A stretch of DNA of 64,000 bases, from the NCBI GenBank assembly GCA_021014325.1, contig CM037462.1, positions 13,312,501 through 13,376,500 of the forward strand, read 5' to 3'. Both the position numbers and the translations under genes were made by a program. The stretch is from Plazaster borealis (lineage: Eukaryota > Echinodermata > Asteroidea > Forcipulatida > Labidiasteridae). A model generated the notes under the pieces. That model saw only the letters and a program-made list of their open reading frames with translations. It was not told the origin of the DNA and ran no database searches. Of the stretch, positions 43,501 through 50,915 are shown in pieces; within the stretch, counting starts at the first letter, position 1, and the number at the start of each line of letters is the position of its first letter.

Positions 43501-45306
43501 GTCTTCAAACATCTCGTTCGCCACAATGGTGATGTTATTTGCAGTCAGCATCGATCGTAGGGAATCCATCACCTGAAATAGAAACAATAGACAATGGATA
43601 CAAAAACAAAACAATGAAACAAAAAACAATGGGTGTCCTTAGGGAGCTGACTCTTGGTGGCGTCTTTTACACAATGGAACCACGCTTCACCACGTATAGT
43701 TTCCTTTGTTCAAGTTGTACTCACCACAACGAATTCTTCCGAAAAGAGAACAATATATGCAACGAAACAATAGAATAAACCACACAAACTGTGAAGTTTG
43801 AAGTGGGCATGTCTGCCCTTTGAAACAGAGGACTTCATCAAATGGGATCCGGGTGGTGTGACAGAACGATGACATACTCGGTTTGATTCTGGGTACAAAA
43901 CCAACGGGGACGTCGGCTTACAAGAAACAGTAGGCACACCATTGGAAGAAAAAAAGAGAAGTCCTCGATCAACAATGATCTATTGTGTATTGTATTCCTT
44001 CAAGCTGAGGAGTTTAATAACAGGGTTCTTGCTGGTTTGACATCTTTGTCCGTAAGTTTAAAGACAGGCACTGGTCTTACAAACCCAATGATTTCATTAG
44101 CTGGACATGTCAATGACGCATAACTACCAGAATGACACTATACACCGCGACCGTGTGTGTTTATGACATGCGAGGTCAAAGGTACGTCTGGCAGGCAACC
44201 AGCGGGTTTTAAAGGCCGGTATCTGACGTTATTGACATGCCTCAAAGTGTGACGTCAGGTGTTCGGGCTAGTCATCTATACTGGGTGCTTTCGATTAGCT
44301 TCCCCGGGTCGACCCAGGTGTCCCCGGTGCGTTCGAATATCTAGGACGGGGCTCCCCCAGGTCAGCCCCAAGTATCCTGCTTGTGGAGAGGGTCAATTGG
44401 GGCTGACCGAGGTGCATGACGGAGCTGTGTGTGTTTTCATGGGTGGGGTTTAGGTGATGAAGACGACAGTACATTACCGATGAGAAGAGAACGTTACTGT
44501 AGCGTAGTATCGCCACCTTGTCCCATCCGTACATCTGAATCAATCTTAGACGCGGAACATTCTGCTGGGACGCGGATTGTACCGTCCGGTAGAACGTCTT
44601 GCACTGGCTGCGGTCGGAAAGACTCGGTGATACCGCGCCGTTTCCTATCTGATGGGGGTAAAGACAAAGACCGTGGTATAAAAACATTAAAGAATATAGA
44701 CCATTATTTTTTAGAAAATGAGTGTATCACAAAATTGAATTTGAACTTGGATGCCCTCTTTAAGAAAAGGGGAAACTACCCCGATGGGGTTATACCATTA
44801 TACATCCCTATCAAACCTCTTTATTCGAATGAAGATATCAAAGGCGGTCCCTAAACGATTACCTTTTTTGTTGTTGTTGCTTAAATTGACCACGCCGAAC
44901 GGGGTCCTTTTCCTCCAAGTTACCCCAATCAGGATATCATTTTAACTTGATGGAATATTTTAATTCCGATGGGGGTGTCAATAATTGTCTCCAATGGGGA
45001 AACTCTTTCGGTGAATCCTGTTTTCATTGAACCAACACAGGGTCTATGTAAACCCAAACTACCCCAACGGGAATTCATGCATTTGGGTTTTTAACCCCCG
45101 ATAGGTGGTAATCCACCCCTTCTCTAAATTAAGCGAAATTATACCTGCATGATATCGAAGTGCCCGGTGGTTTGGCAAAGAACTTCGCATTCCTCCGAGT
45201 AGAAACTACCGAGAAGGAACGGCATTGGCTTGGCTAGGCCATCGTAGATATTGCCGTAGAGGACGTACTCCGCATTCCCGGTGTTAGGTAGCGTTGGTTT
45301 CGTCGG
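25405..45306 (-). CDS. GABA-B-type metabotropic receptor (class C GPCR), 16 supported exons
   Basis: Plasma-membrane G-protein-coupled receptor of the GABA-B type. The supported exons give 699 residues with continuous phase and GT-AG introns. Residues 1 to about 375 are the periplasmic-binding-like 'Venus flytrap' domain. A short linker ([15 protein letters not shown]) with no cysteine-rich domain leads straight into seven membrane spans, as in GABA-B and unlike other class C receptors. Signature stretches resemble GABBR2: [18 protein letters not shown] (TM2), [14 protein letters not shown] (TM3 and loop) and [20 protein letters not shown] (TM5-6). The C-tail after IFTPK is only 56 residues, rich in Ser, Thr and Pro, with no coiled coil. 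The first roughly 60-100 residues expected of the domain were not found. GABA as ligand is inferred from family membership; echinoderms have many such receptors. Confidence 0.9.
25920..26310. other. Receptor last intron
   Basis: No exon is seen; the region contains repeated CTGCAGT(A)TTCTGC motifs (25850-26270) and otherwise nothing I recognise. Confidence 0.4.
26317..26525 (-). CDS. GABA-B-type receptor exon, TM6-TM7
   Basis: Acceptor TATCAG|CGTAC and donor AAAG|GTAAAC. Reads [20 protein letters not shown], then two hydrophobic spans ending LLIIFTPK. Human GABBR2 has ETRNVSIPALNDSKYIGMS at this place. Confidence 0.95.
26850..27150 (+). mobile_element. tRNA-derived SINE with conserved core
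   Basis: B-box GGGTTCGAGTCCCGG near 26891-26905, then TGACCTTGAGCAAAGCACTC and AACCATGATTGCTTCTC. The rest includes GGTTGTATGCTTTCCGAG and AATGGTTCACAAGTG. The same body is present at 37860-38050 and in part at 61550-61930. It is inserted in a receptor intron, opposite to the gene. Confidence 0.75.
27471..27603 (-). CDS. GABA-B-type receptor exon, second extracellular loop and TM5
   Basis: Acceptor GACGAAG|GGC and donor CTTG|GTAAGT. Reads [15 protein letters not shown] (with the conserved loop Cys), then [20 protein letters not shown]. Confidence 0.9.
27691..27810. mobile_element. Short MITE with AATAGACCCCTTGC inverted ends
   Basis: The left end AATAGACCCCTTGCATATG and the right end CGCAAGGGGTCTATT form inverted repeats 120 bases apart. 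Inside are two GCGCCC(T/C)CACTG repeats. A half copy ends at 24952. Confidence 0.8.
28147..28266 (-). CDS. GABA-B-type receptor exon, TM4
   Basis: Acceptor TTTGCAG|TCTG and donor CTCAG|GTATAA. Reads [19 protein letters not shown], then [17 protein letters not shown]. Confidence 0.92.
28705..29095. repeat. Minisatellite, 108-bp unit, about 3.5 copies
   Basis: CCTTAACCGTTAAACTTAC recurs at 28813, 28921 and 29029, exactly 108 bases apart, with only a few differences between units. Because 108 is a multiple of three, one minus-strand frame stays open for 151 codons. That frame starts and stops in unrelated sequence and is not taken as a gene. The array lies in the receptor intron between the TM3 and TM4 exons. 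Confidence 0.92.
29127..29710. mobile_element. Foldback MITE with about 150-bp inverted arms
   Basis: Arms 29127-29285 and 29550-29710 are inverted copies of each other. Shared blocks are TATACACCAATCC, GCGCGCAAGTG, CACCGCGCGCCACTGCTGCG, TTGTGCACAAAGACA and CTTTTCACT. The roughly 265-bp loop is AT-rich and non-coding. The flanks carry repeated CCCAATTGGGATA motifs. Confidence 0.85.
30038..30145 (-). CDS. GABA-B-type receptor exon, TM3 and second intracellular loop
   Basis: Acceptor TTTGTAG|GCTC and donor GACGG|GTATTA. Reads [20 protein letters not shown], then [16 protein letters not shown]. Confidence 0.95.
30376..30528. mobile_element. MITE, GGGCCCAATTTC family, truncated
   Basis: Has AGCTAAGCACAAAATATTGTG, AGAATAAGGTTACCAGCC and TGACATTGGGCCC; the left terminus is missing. 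Confidence 0.7.
30915..31047 (-). CDS. GABA-B-type receptor exon, TM2
   Basis: Acceptor CAACCAG|AATT and donor GCAGA|GTAAGT. Reads [20 protein letters not shown] and ends ENMDHLCR, which contains the conserved Cys at the top of TM3. Confidence 0.95.
31354..31781. mobile_element. Family-3 MITE, second copy
   Basis: Ends TAGGGTCATAGATTGGTAA and CTATGACCCTA are inverted. Matches 17209-17622 throughout, including GTGGATGGATTCGACGTTC and CAGCAAGTAGACACTGTAT. The centre is TTCCTGCATGAA, a decayed palindrome. Abuts the next element. Confidence 0.88.
31791..32174 (+). mobile_element. Family-4 MITE
   Basis: The right end is ACCAAACGTACGGCATACAG followed by ACCCTTTAA; the left end is eroded. The centre is GAGAAACTTTACTGCAGTAAAG, an imperfect hairpin near 31970-31998. 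Related to 62288-62678 and 63653-64000. Inserted head-to-tail with the family-3 copy in the intron between the TM1 and TM2 exons. Confidence 0.8.
32310..32460 (-). CDS. GABA-B-type receptor exon, linker and TM1
   Basis: Acceptor TTCCAG|ACGA and donor CAAAA|GTATTG. Reads [19 protein letters not shown], then [19 protein letters not shown]. Its junction with the TM2 exon restores MRKQKIIKLSSP, as NRNQKLIKMSSP in GABBR2. Confidence 0.95.
32461..33608. other. Receptor intron before TM1 exon
   Basis: AT-rich; no exon seen. The motif TGCAAGTCTCGCGCGTATTC at 33406-33425 also occurs near 11430. Confidence 0.4.
33609..33689 (-). CDS. GABA-B-type receptor exon, end of flytrap domain
   Basis: Acceptor ATTTAG|ATGG and donor CTGA|GTAAGT. 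Reads [19 protein letters not shown], then DDGGVYFL. The splice codons Asp and Asn join cleanly on both sides. Confidence 0.9.
   Translation of the reverse strand: MEGLKSWEGFCHTKTDSNGTTAESTF
34370..34535. repeat. GTCCGACA-type repeat, small copy
   Basis: Degenerate units of TTGTCCGACACA and its inverse TGTCGGACATAA. Same repeat type as 47860-48450. The open frame here reflects the repeat. Confidence 0.7.
34940..35003 (-). CDS. GABA-B-type receptor exon, flytrap domain
   Basis: Acceptor TTTCAG|GGTC and donor CAAAG|GTATAC. Reads [20 protein letters not shown], matching the GxVxFxxxGxR strand pair of this family. Confidence 0.9.
35004..36018. other. Receptor intron with interspersed repeat
   Basis: 35185-35370 is an interspersed repeat (CCCATAGACTTTGTACACAA, CCTTGTGGAGCACCCCGG, TCCTTGGTCTCC) that recurs, interrupted, at 52185-52745. 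Elsewhere it is AT-rich, with a short TAAGAATATG tandem near 35740-35770. Confidence 0.6.
36019..36113 (-). CDS. GABA-B-type receptor exon, flytrap domain
   Basis: Acceptor CAAAAG|TGAAC and donor CTCG|GTGAGT. Reads [18 protein letters not shown], then [11 protein letters not shown], like the NETNFFGVTG region of GABBR2. Confidence 0.85.
36114..37224. other. Receptor intron, no exon seen
   Basis: Contains a T-rich run near 36465 and a G run near 36940. The 36290-36365 and 36710-36745 segments share CTACTGGCTGCAG in opposite orientation, suggesting the arms of an old inverted element. Confidence 0.4.
37225..37419. mobile_element. MITE, GGGCCCAATTTC family, near-complete
   Basis: Ends GGGCCCAATTTCATAGAGCT and AGCTCTATGAAATTGGGCTT are clean inverted repeats. 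Confidence 0.85.
37483..37591. mobile_element. Small MITE with CCAATGTCATG inverted ends
   Basis: Left CCAATGTCATGACTCTGC, right GGCAGAGCCATGACATTGG, with inner TGTAAGC and GCTTACA pairing. A half copy is at 49082-49122. It ends 40 bases from a receptor exon boundary. Confidence 0.75.
37632..37767 (-). CDS. GABA-B-type receptor exon, flytrap domain
   Basis: Acceptor TTCCAG|ACAC and donor GATTGG|GTAAGT. Reads [20 protein letters not shown], then [18 protein letters not shown], the 'YDxxxxxAxAL' helix of the family. Confidence 0.92.
37860..38050 (+). mobile_element. SINE fragment, same family as 26850-27150
   Basis: Shares AAGGCACTTAACCATAATTG, CTTGAGGCTGTATGCTCCCC and AAAAGTATGCCCGATGAACA. 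The tRNA head is decayed. Confidence 0.65.
38649..39041 (-). other. Unassigned 130-codon open frame in receptor intron
   Basis: The minus-strand frame contains [20 protein letters not shown] and [17 protein letters not shown]. An overlapping plus-strand frame of 126 codons also exists. Receptor exons on either side join in phase without it, so it is not part of the main receptor transcript. The segment 38410-38515 is a diverged direct duplicate of about 38955-39062. I do not recognise a family; retroelement debris is the default explanation. Confidence 0.2.
39144..39341 (-). CDS. GABA-B-type receptor exon, flytrap domain
   Basis: Acceptor CTACAG|GCGT and donor GATTG|GTGTGT. Reads [20 protein letters not shown], then [19 protein letters not shown]; equivalent to AYEENMYGSKYQWIIPGWY in GABBR2. 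Confidence 0.95.
39537..39912 (+). mobile_element. Family-1 MITE in receptor intron (antisense)
   Basis: Ends AAAGGCATCGTACACG and CGTGTCCAGTGCCTTTAA. The centre is AACTTCTCGCAAGAAGTT near 39724-39741. An acceptor-like TGTGTGCTTTCAG leads into an open frame, but the position of the usual donor has changed to CAAGTCAGT. Confidence 0.9.
40561..40755. repeat. GTACTCG-rich interspersed repeat, copy 2
   Basis: TTGTCAAGTACTTTTCAGTC at the left and TCCGAGTACGAGTACGAGTG at the right, with repeated GAGTAC palindromes between. Confidence 0.8.
41097..41162 (-). CDS. GABA-B-type receptor exon, flytrap domain
   Basis: Acceptor CAACCAG|GATA and donor GCGAG|GTAGGC. Reads [20 protein letters not shown], matching the DVRIILGQF strand of GABBR2. 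Confidence 0.93.
41226..41599 (+). mobile_element. Family-1 MITE in receptor intron (antisense)
   Basis: Perfect ends TTAAAGGCACTGCACACG and CGTGTACAGTGCCTTTAA. The centre is GGCTTCAGGCCTGAAGTC near 41410-41427. The donor-like CAAGTAAGT is intact. Confidence 0.92.
41770..41795. repeat. CCCTCC microsatellite
   Basis: Short C/T-rich tandem repeat. Confidence 0.8.
42316..42343. repeat. CCCCAA tandem repeat
   Basis: About four CCCCAA units; simple sequence in a receptor intron. Confidence 0.85.
42485..42780 (+). mobile_element. tRNA-derived SINE, second family
   Basis: GTGGTCAAGTGGTTAGACTA resembles an A box and GGTTGCGGGTTCGAATCC contains a B box. The arms do not pair as a tRNA. The body continues with TGACTAGAAAAATATTGTCG, GATTTGTGCTATTCATAATC and GGGAAGATCATCTAAAC. 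A diverged copy is at 62030-62200, and the last block recurs at 63270-63310. Confidence 0.7.
42925..43186. repeat. Interspersed repeat of about 255 bp, copy A
   Basis: Matches 45868-46122 in the same orientation with few differences, including GGTTGACCGCTC, GATACGTATGCAAATTAGAA and AGTAAACCATGGGGACGAGG. The two copies are about 2.9 kb apart in adjacent receptor introns. Confidence 0.88.
43471..43572 (-). CDS. GABA-B-type receptor exon, flytrap domain
   Basis: Acceptor ATTTCAG|GTGA and donor TCAAG|GTAATC. Reads [20 protein letters not shown], then [14 protein letters not shown]. Confidence 0.9.
43573..44477. other. Receptor intron, no further feature
   Basis: Non-coding; no repeat could be named by eye. 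Confidence 0.4.
44478..44648 (-). CDS. GABA-B-type receptor exon, flytrap domain
   Basis: Acceptor CATCAG|ATAG and donor CATCG|GTAATG. Reads [19 protein letters not shown], then [17 protein letters not shown]. It aligns with VLADKKKYPYFFRTVPSD and YQWKRVGTLTQD of GABBR2. Confidence 0.93.
45145..45306 (-). CDS. GABA-B-type receptor exon, flytrap lobe 1
   Basis: Acceptor TTTCAG|CCGA and donor GCAG|GTATAA. Reads [20 protein letters not shown], then [19 protein letters not shown]. This corresponds to the MVFGGVCPSVTSIIAESL region of GABBR2. The two Cys after GSFYSEE fit the VCPSV Cys position. Confidence 0.85.
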
Positions 45307-45867
45307 CTGAAACAAAAACCAACAAACAATATTCCAATTTTTGTTAACGTCTATGTGTGGTATTGATGACGTGTATCCGGTTTATCTTTGGGGTAAAGAT
45401 AAAACCCGTTTCTATAAACCGCTGATTGGTTTTTGTCGAAGGGTTTTGGTGTGTGTTTATTAGCATGTATATTTCTTTTACTGAGCAAGTGTATTGTACA
45501 CCATTCAGTTCGTTTGTAATATTCAACAAGTCACCAATGATTTACTGATTGGGGTTTGTCGTTGCAGAGAAGTGCAGGTCATGCACCGGACTCAAGCTCC
45601 GATCAGGTGTAGTAAGAATGGGGGTTCCCGGACACCGGGCACTTGTTTTCTTTGATTTTGGTTTTGATTTGTCAGGCATTGTCGATCCACTGCAGAACGA
45701 TGGCTTCAGCATGATGTCTCCAAATGTCTTTATTTTGTGCTTGTTGGTCCCAGTTGACTTTACCATTCCCCTAATAGTGTTGCAGCTCGGCTCTCCATGA
45801 GCATGCAAGTGGCACATACAGGTGGGGACTTGAAGTTATTCGTCCCCAACCTCGTCCCCAAGGTGTG

Positions 45868-46122
45868 TCGAGCAGTACGAGGTTGACCGCTCCCTCACCC
45901 TGGTGTTGGATCATTTTGCATATCCAAATTTTTGGATACGTATGCAAATTAGAATAGTCTGGCTGTGAACATAGTGAATGCTGAATAAGTACAACCTAAC
46001 ATGTTTACGTTAGACTTTTGTACACCAGTCGTTGTCCAATCAGGGTCCAAGAAGGAGTTTCCCTCCCAGGGTTTACTATTGTAAACATGGTTGGAAATAA
46101 AGTAAACCATGGGGACGAGGTT
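45868..46122. repeat. Interspersed repeat of about 255 bp, copy B
   Basis: Direct repeat of 42925-43186; both end at the same GGGGACGAGGTT block. No coding capacity; the short frames differ between copies. Confidence 0.88.
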
Positions 46123-46254
46123 GATTCGTCCCGTGTTGAGGTGAGAGGGCTAATTCATGGGTGTTGCATTGCACCATCGCACCTTGTTTCCCGTGCAAGA
46201 TGCAGTATAAATAGGTCCCATCAATATTAAAAATTAACCAGAATATCTGTTTAC

Positions 46255-46283
46255 CTGACAATACATCGAAAGCTTGGACACAT
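46255..46283 (-). CDS. Tentative short exon upstream of receptor
   Basis: 29 bases between TTTTGCAG and GTCAG|GTAAAC. In the phase that fits the next exon it reads VSKLSMYCQ. The splice sites are good, but there is too little sequence to test homology. Confidence 0.35.
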
Positions 46284-46379
46284 CTGCAAAAGTGCACTTT
46301 TTAAAATGTTATAAATAATGCAAATTATTAATATTATAATAGATAGGCAGCGATTCGGGTAATAAGGGCATTATGAATT

Positions 46380-46550
46380 AGGCTAGGTTAGCTCAGCGGT
46401 TTTTTCCTTGCATGTGGATTGTGTTTTCAGTCCCTACATGACGGGTTTTCCCTCTTTGGGGTTTCCTCCCACGTTAAAAAAAAAATCTTCATTGTCTTCG
46501 TAAAACAAAAGTCGGTGTGATGTTCCCCTTAAGATGCTTTGCCGACTAAA
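46380..46550 (+). mobile_element. Possible decayed tRNA-derived SINE
   Basis: GGCTAGGTTAGCTCAGCGG resembles a tRNA 5' half with an A box; the B box (TTTTCAGTCCC) is weak. Followed by an A run near 46475. Confidence 0.35.
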
Positions 46551-47011
46551 AAAATCAAATCAGAAAACATGGACAGAAAAAGGTGTATATAAGAACCTAC
46601 ACAGACAAGTGCGGCAACACTACGGGTACAATATTTCACACGAGCTAAATCAAGAAATAATTCAATTCACGTTTAGTTATCATATAATTATTTCTGGTTA
46701 TGCAATTTTAACATAATGGGAAGCTTTACAAGTAACCGCCACTGTAAAGAAAACACCTGAGGTCGAAGACACTGGTCAGAAAGAATGCCGAAAATTATAA
46801 TTTGTTGATGTTTGAATAACCAATAAAACAATTAAGAGTTTCATGTAAACACATGGAGACTGAAAACCCGAGTCTGGTCCGTTGAACCTGGATTCACTGT
46901 GAGTTGAAAGGCAGAGACAAGAAGGCCAAACCAAGGCTGTATTTATACAAGGACCAATATTCTGAAAACATGTTCCTTATTTCAAGACAATAGTAATTCA
47001 ATCAAGACTAC

Positions 47012-47065
47012 CTCGAGATCGCTTTCGATCCACACGATGAAAGACCAGAAGAAAACAGGCCAGTC
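47012..47065 (-). CDS. Tentative exon further upstream of receptor
   Basis: 54 bases between GCTCAG and CTCGAG|GTAGTC. In the compatible phase it reads LACFLLVFHRVDRKRSR, a hydrophobic then basic stretch. It does not match the expected first strand of the flytrap domain, so it may not belong to this transcript. Confidence 0.25.
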
Positions 47066-47860
47066 CTGAGCGGGGAAAAAAAACATTGAACAAAAAGACC
47101 CTTCGATTTATTAAGATTTCAGCGAAATTGACATGGTCGGACTACAAATCAAAGCTGGTTAATTGTGTGGTCTCCATATTGTGTCAGTGTAGTTTAATAT
47201 TTTCAAATTTAATCAACCATAGAGCAGGAAATAAACAAACAGCATAGTGTAACCTTGAAGGGTTTCTGAAATAACAAAATCCGATTTAGCCGTAGGGGAC
47301 GGGTTTGAGTGATCGCTTCATCCACACAATATACAGAGGGATCACCTGATTGGCTTTTTGGGTCACTGTGGAATCTGTCATCTGTCATAATAATTGCAGA
47401 AAATATATACGAAGTTTCTGACATGATCCCACAGACATTTTTCCCCTCTTGTCACAATTCAGGTGACACGATAATTTATTATATTGATGAATTGTTTTCT
47501 TGTCATAAAGTTTTGTTCTATTTTTTGACCAGTCTCTGATTAGGCCTAATGAAGTGATATTGGACACAAACAAAACGTGACAGAGTCCCCCCCCCCCCAC
47601 ACACACACACCAGAATGCGACGCCTCAATAAAATTGAGAGGCCAGCGGCAATCAAAGTAACTCATTAAATTAGAAGTATTTTACATCACTGGTTTTAAAA
47701 AGTACTTTCATTATTAAAACCCTCCGTCATATCCCTCTGTAGAAAGCGTAAGGCGATTTGCATAATTTGACATGTCCCAAGAAAATCATTTAGATAGAAG
47801 TCCAGTTGACTTTTATTTACAGAATTCATACAGCTATCAACATTGTTATTACGTGTATGG
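47066..47860. other. Non-coding stretch, no feature recognised
   Basis: Upstream of the last tentative receptor exon. Includes a C run and CA microsatellite near 47587-47610. No promoter could be called. Confidence 0.35.
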
Positions 47861-48450
47861 GGACCATTATGTCCGACAAGGACCTTTATGTCTGACATAG
47901 ACCATTTTGTCCGACAGGATTCGTCGGACACAATGTTTCTGATATAACAGTTTGACGGGCACACATGGGTCACGGACAAAGGTTTTATCCGACTCAGTTT
48001 GTCGAAGATGATGTTTGTAGGACACAATGGGTCGGATATAATAAGATATGATACATTGTAGGATATGATTGTTTGTCGGACACGGTAGGTCGGCCACAAC
48101 GGTTTGTCGGACATGTGTCGGACACAATGTTTTGTCGGACACAATTGGTCGGGACATAAAGGTTTACCCACTCAAGTTGTCGGAAATAATGTAGGACACA
48201 ATGTGTCGGCATAATGGTTTGTCGGACTCAGTGGGTCAGACATAATAATAAACAACATTTATAAATCGCTTCATACGAAAGTGTAACAATTTATAGGACA
48301 CAATGAGTCGGACATAAAAGTGTATCCGATTCAAGCTGTTTGTATGACACAATTGGTCGGTCATAATGGCTGGACATAATGGTGTGTCGGACACATTGGA
48401 TCGAACGTCATGGTTTGCTGGGCACAATGGATGGGGCACATAGTGGCCCA
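47860..48450. repeat. GTCGGACA-type degenerate tandem repeat field
   Basis: Dozens of degenerate units such as TTTGTCGGACACAATG and GGTCGGACATAATGG, spaced about 15-35 bases apart, over roughly 590 bases. A smaller field is at 34370-34535. Long minus-strand frames rich in 'CPT', 'SDK' and 'VRQ' come from the repeat itself. Confidence 0.85.
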
Positions 48451-49135
48451 AATCGGCTGCGAGTCATATCGGTTCGTAATTGACATACGGGGGACGGGAG
48501 TGTAAACGAACAATTATTTCCGACTCAAAAGTACTTGCCTATTTGGAGGAGGGGGTATTCAAATAAAGATACAAACAACATACAAACTGTAAACGTTGAA
48601 TTTTCTAGACGAGCTTTTGAGAGGAATGGATAAGAGTAATGTGCATTGTCTCATAAAAAAATATAAAAAAAAACCACCAACATTATTTGTGTTATCATTA
48701 TTTTAATATTTTTTATAGATGCATAATTTCGCAACGTCAATTCATACAATAGCCAAAAAAAGAAAAACAAAAAAAAGTTTGCCCCCAATAATTGCCACTT
48801 TCGCCGTAGTTTCAAGATAATTTTCTTCTGACGAACTCGCGCCATTATATTATTCAAAAGACCTCAATCCCCGGGATCATTGCGACGTTATAATTCCAGA
48901 GATTTGTTTGCCAATCAGGTAATATCTAAGCAATAAATATGGTCAACTGCAGAAACATACACTTGGGAGCAAGATACGCGTATACTAATTGGGTTAATGG
49001 ACTTTTAACCAGTAGGTGGGGGACTAGGAATTTGATGCGTAACTGTAATATGAACGATGATACTTCATGTTGATAAGAACGGCCCAATGTCATGGCTCTG
49101 CTAACCGCGGAATTCTGCGCTTATTACCCATATAT
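48451..49135. other. Non-coding stretch, no feature recognised
   Basis: AT-rich; 49082-49122 is a half copy of the CCAATGTCATG MITE. Confidence 0.4.
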
Positions 49136-49325
49136 GGGTCTCATTAAATAGAGCTGCTTAAGCAGAAAATACTGCTTTAAAAATCCCTGCATAGCAAAAT
49201 GAGCAGGATACCAGTCACAAATTGTACATGTGACATGGTATTTTTGGCTGGTGACCTTATTCTGGTTAGCATAATATTGTTTTGCTTAGCTTATTTTTGT
49301 GCTTAAGCAGCTCTATGAGATTGGA
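49136..49325. mobile_element. MITE, GGGCCCAATTTC family
   Basis: TCATTAAATAGAGCTGCTTAAG at the left (GGGCCC eroded) and TTAAGCAGCTCTATGAGATT at the right. The interior closely follows 15978-16172, in the same orientation. Confidence 0.8.
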
Positions 49326-50077
49326 CCATGGAATCACACGCGTTACGGAGCGCCGCAAGCGAAGGATCATGTGGTAAGCAAAACCATGCAAATTGGGCCT
49401 GATTTTAGGATGAGCTAGTTGGATTGTATGAGATTGTGAGATGACTTCCGGAAGATACCCATGCACATGCACACACCTGTTTGTCGACCCGTAAATCGAG
49501 GACTTCTCTTTCTCTCTTGTTATCGAGGACTTCTCTTTCTCTCTTGTTATCTTTTGTTATCTCTCTCTCCCATTGTTTACACATTGATTGTCTTTATGTC
49601 TTATTTCTACTAGAAAGCCGACGGACGCGACGCAGCAAATGAAATACTAAACCCGCATAGCAACCTATATACTATACCGTAACCATGGCAATCAAGTTGC
49701 TATACCCATATAGCAACAGCTGCTTCTTGGTACTTAGACATAGGCACAATATACGAATTGGGTGTTATAAAATGAATATTTACTGATTTAAATTACAACT
49801 CCCCCGGTGATCACCGGAGGGGTCCATTTCTCTCAGCATCGCCCTCGCGGGATCTGGAAAATAGAACGCGCCGAGGATCACCTCGGGAGGGGGAGTTTTA
49901 ACCAGCACTCGAAGAAGTCAACATGTATAATAAAAGCCGTGAATAAGAAATTAGCTTTACAGACGGAGGTAATACACAATACGGGTTTAGTAAAAGCAAG
50001 CTTTACCATAAGCATTATGCTTTTGGTGGCTGTCAGACCTGCGAGTTTTGTTAATCTTTAATTTTGTTTTAAATTGA

Positions 50078-50293
50078 CACATTTTCCCGGATGCACTCAG
50101 ACATCGACTCCGCTCCTCTTCAGACTTGACCCGGCTTTTCATGCCTAGATCCAAACGGAAAGCTGGTGACAAAGCCTTCGCAGTCGCTGCACCCCGCTTG
50201 TGGAACACTCTAGCAGCCAGTCCAAGAGAAGCGGCGTCTTTGGCTGTGTTCAAACGCCTCCTCAAGACATTTCTGTTCACAGAACCATCCTAA
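50078..50293 (+). pseudogene. LINE reverse-transcriptase C-terminal fragment
   Basis: The open frame reads DKAFAVAAPRLWNTLAASPR, then AVFKRLLKTFLFTEPS and a stop. 'APRLWNxL...FKxxLKTFLF' is the hallmark tail of CR1/L2-type non-LTR retrotransposons. It is 5'-truncated, as most LINE copies are. Confidence 0.85.
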
Positions 50294-50430
50294 TTTGCTC
50301 CTGTTTTTGTTTAGTTTCTGGCTTGTCGTTGGTTCGTTTTTGTATTGATTTTGTTCTTTTGTTTCCCGACCTTTGTAAGGCGCTCTGTTCTTTGTATAGC
50401 GCCATATAAATGCGTTGTATTATTGTCCCG
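50294..50430 (+). mobile_element. LINE 3' UTR and terminal repeat
   Basis: After the LINE stop codon, TGTAAGGCGCTCTGTTCTTT and AGCGCCATATAAATGCGTTG run into a short TATTATTGT end. This 'GCGCyATATAAatgc' tail resembles the ends of the elements at 54180-54255 and 61870-61930. Confidence 0.7.
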
Positions 50431-50464
50431 GATTATGCGCTTTGGGCTATGAAAAAGCGTTAGT

Positions 50465-50650
50465 TCTGAAATGAATATGGTTGGAAAAAAATTAAAAAGT
50501 AGAATTTTATGATTCACACAAGTATCCCTCGAAATTGTGCGGTTTTCCTATTCCTTCGTGAACTAACACGGTCCGAAATTTTGTAGAGTCAAATGTTTGA
50601 CTCCACATGGTGTGATTGTGTTAAAGTTGTACATGTACACAGTAGCACCA
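50465..50650. mobile_element. Family-2 MITE fragment
   Basis: AGTAGAATTTTATGATTCAC, CCTCGAAATTGTGCGG and GTTTGACTCCACATGG match half of the palindromic element at 52229-52613. Confidence 0.65.
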
Positions 50651-50915
50651 CGGCTCGAAGTATTGGTATTGTTTCAAGGAACCCGACCATTTTACCCTTC
50701 TAGCCTCGGTTTGGTTGCGAGAAGATCAAGATGCCGAGAATAATGGACCTCTCCGAGGGAGTTGTAGTTTAAATCAGTCAATATACCTTTTATAACACCC
50801 CATACGTATATTGTGCCTAGACGTCTAGGTACCAAGAAGCAGCTGTTGCTATGGGTATAGTTAATTGGTTGCTATGGGTACGGTATGGTATGTTGGTTGC
50901 TACGATAAAGTTCTG

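Larger units (their letters stand above)
49657..50915. mobile_element. Large inverted-repeat element of about 1.26 kb
   Basis: Arms 49657-49815 and 50750-50915 are inverted copies. Shared blocks are AGCAACAGCTGCTTCTTGGT, AGGCACAATATACG, GGGTGTTATAAAA and TTTAAATTACAACTCCC. Between the arms lie a LINE tail (50078-50430) and a family-2 MITE fragment (50465-50650). A related shorter palindrome is at 53610-53840. Confidence 0.75.

Noticed and set aside
47695..48212. 158-codon and overlapping minus-strand frames with repeated Cys-Pro-Thr
   Set aside because: Generated by the GTCGGACA repeat field; all three minus frames give similar low-complexity peptides.
49987..50280. 97-codon minus-strand frame
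   Set aside because: Opposite strand of the LINE reverse-transcriptase tail (APRLWN motif), which explains the sequence fully.
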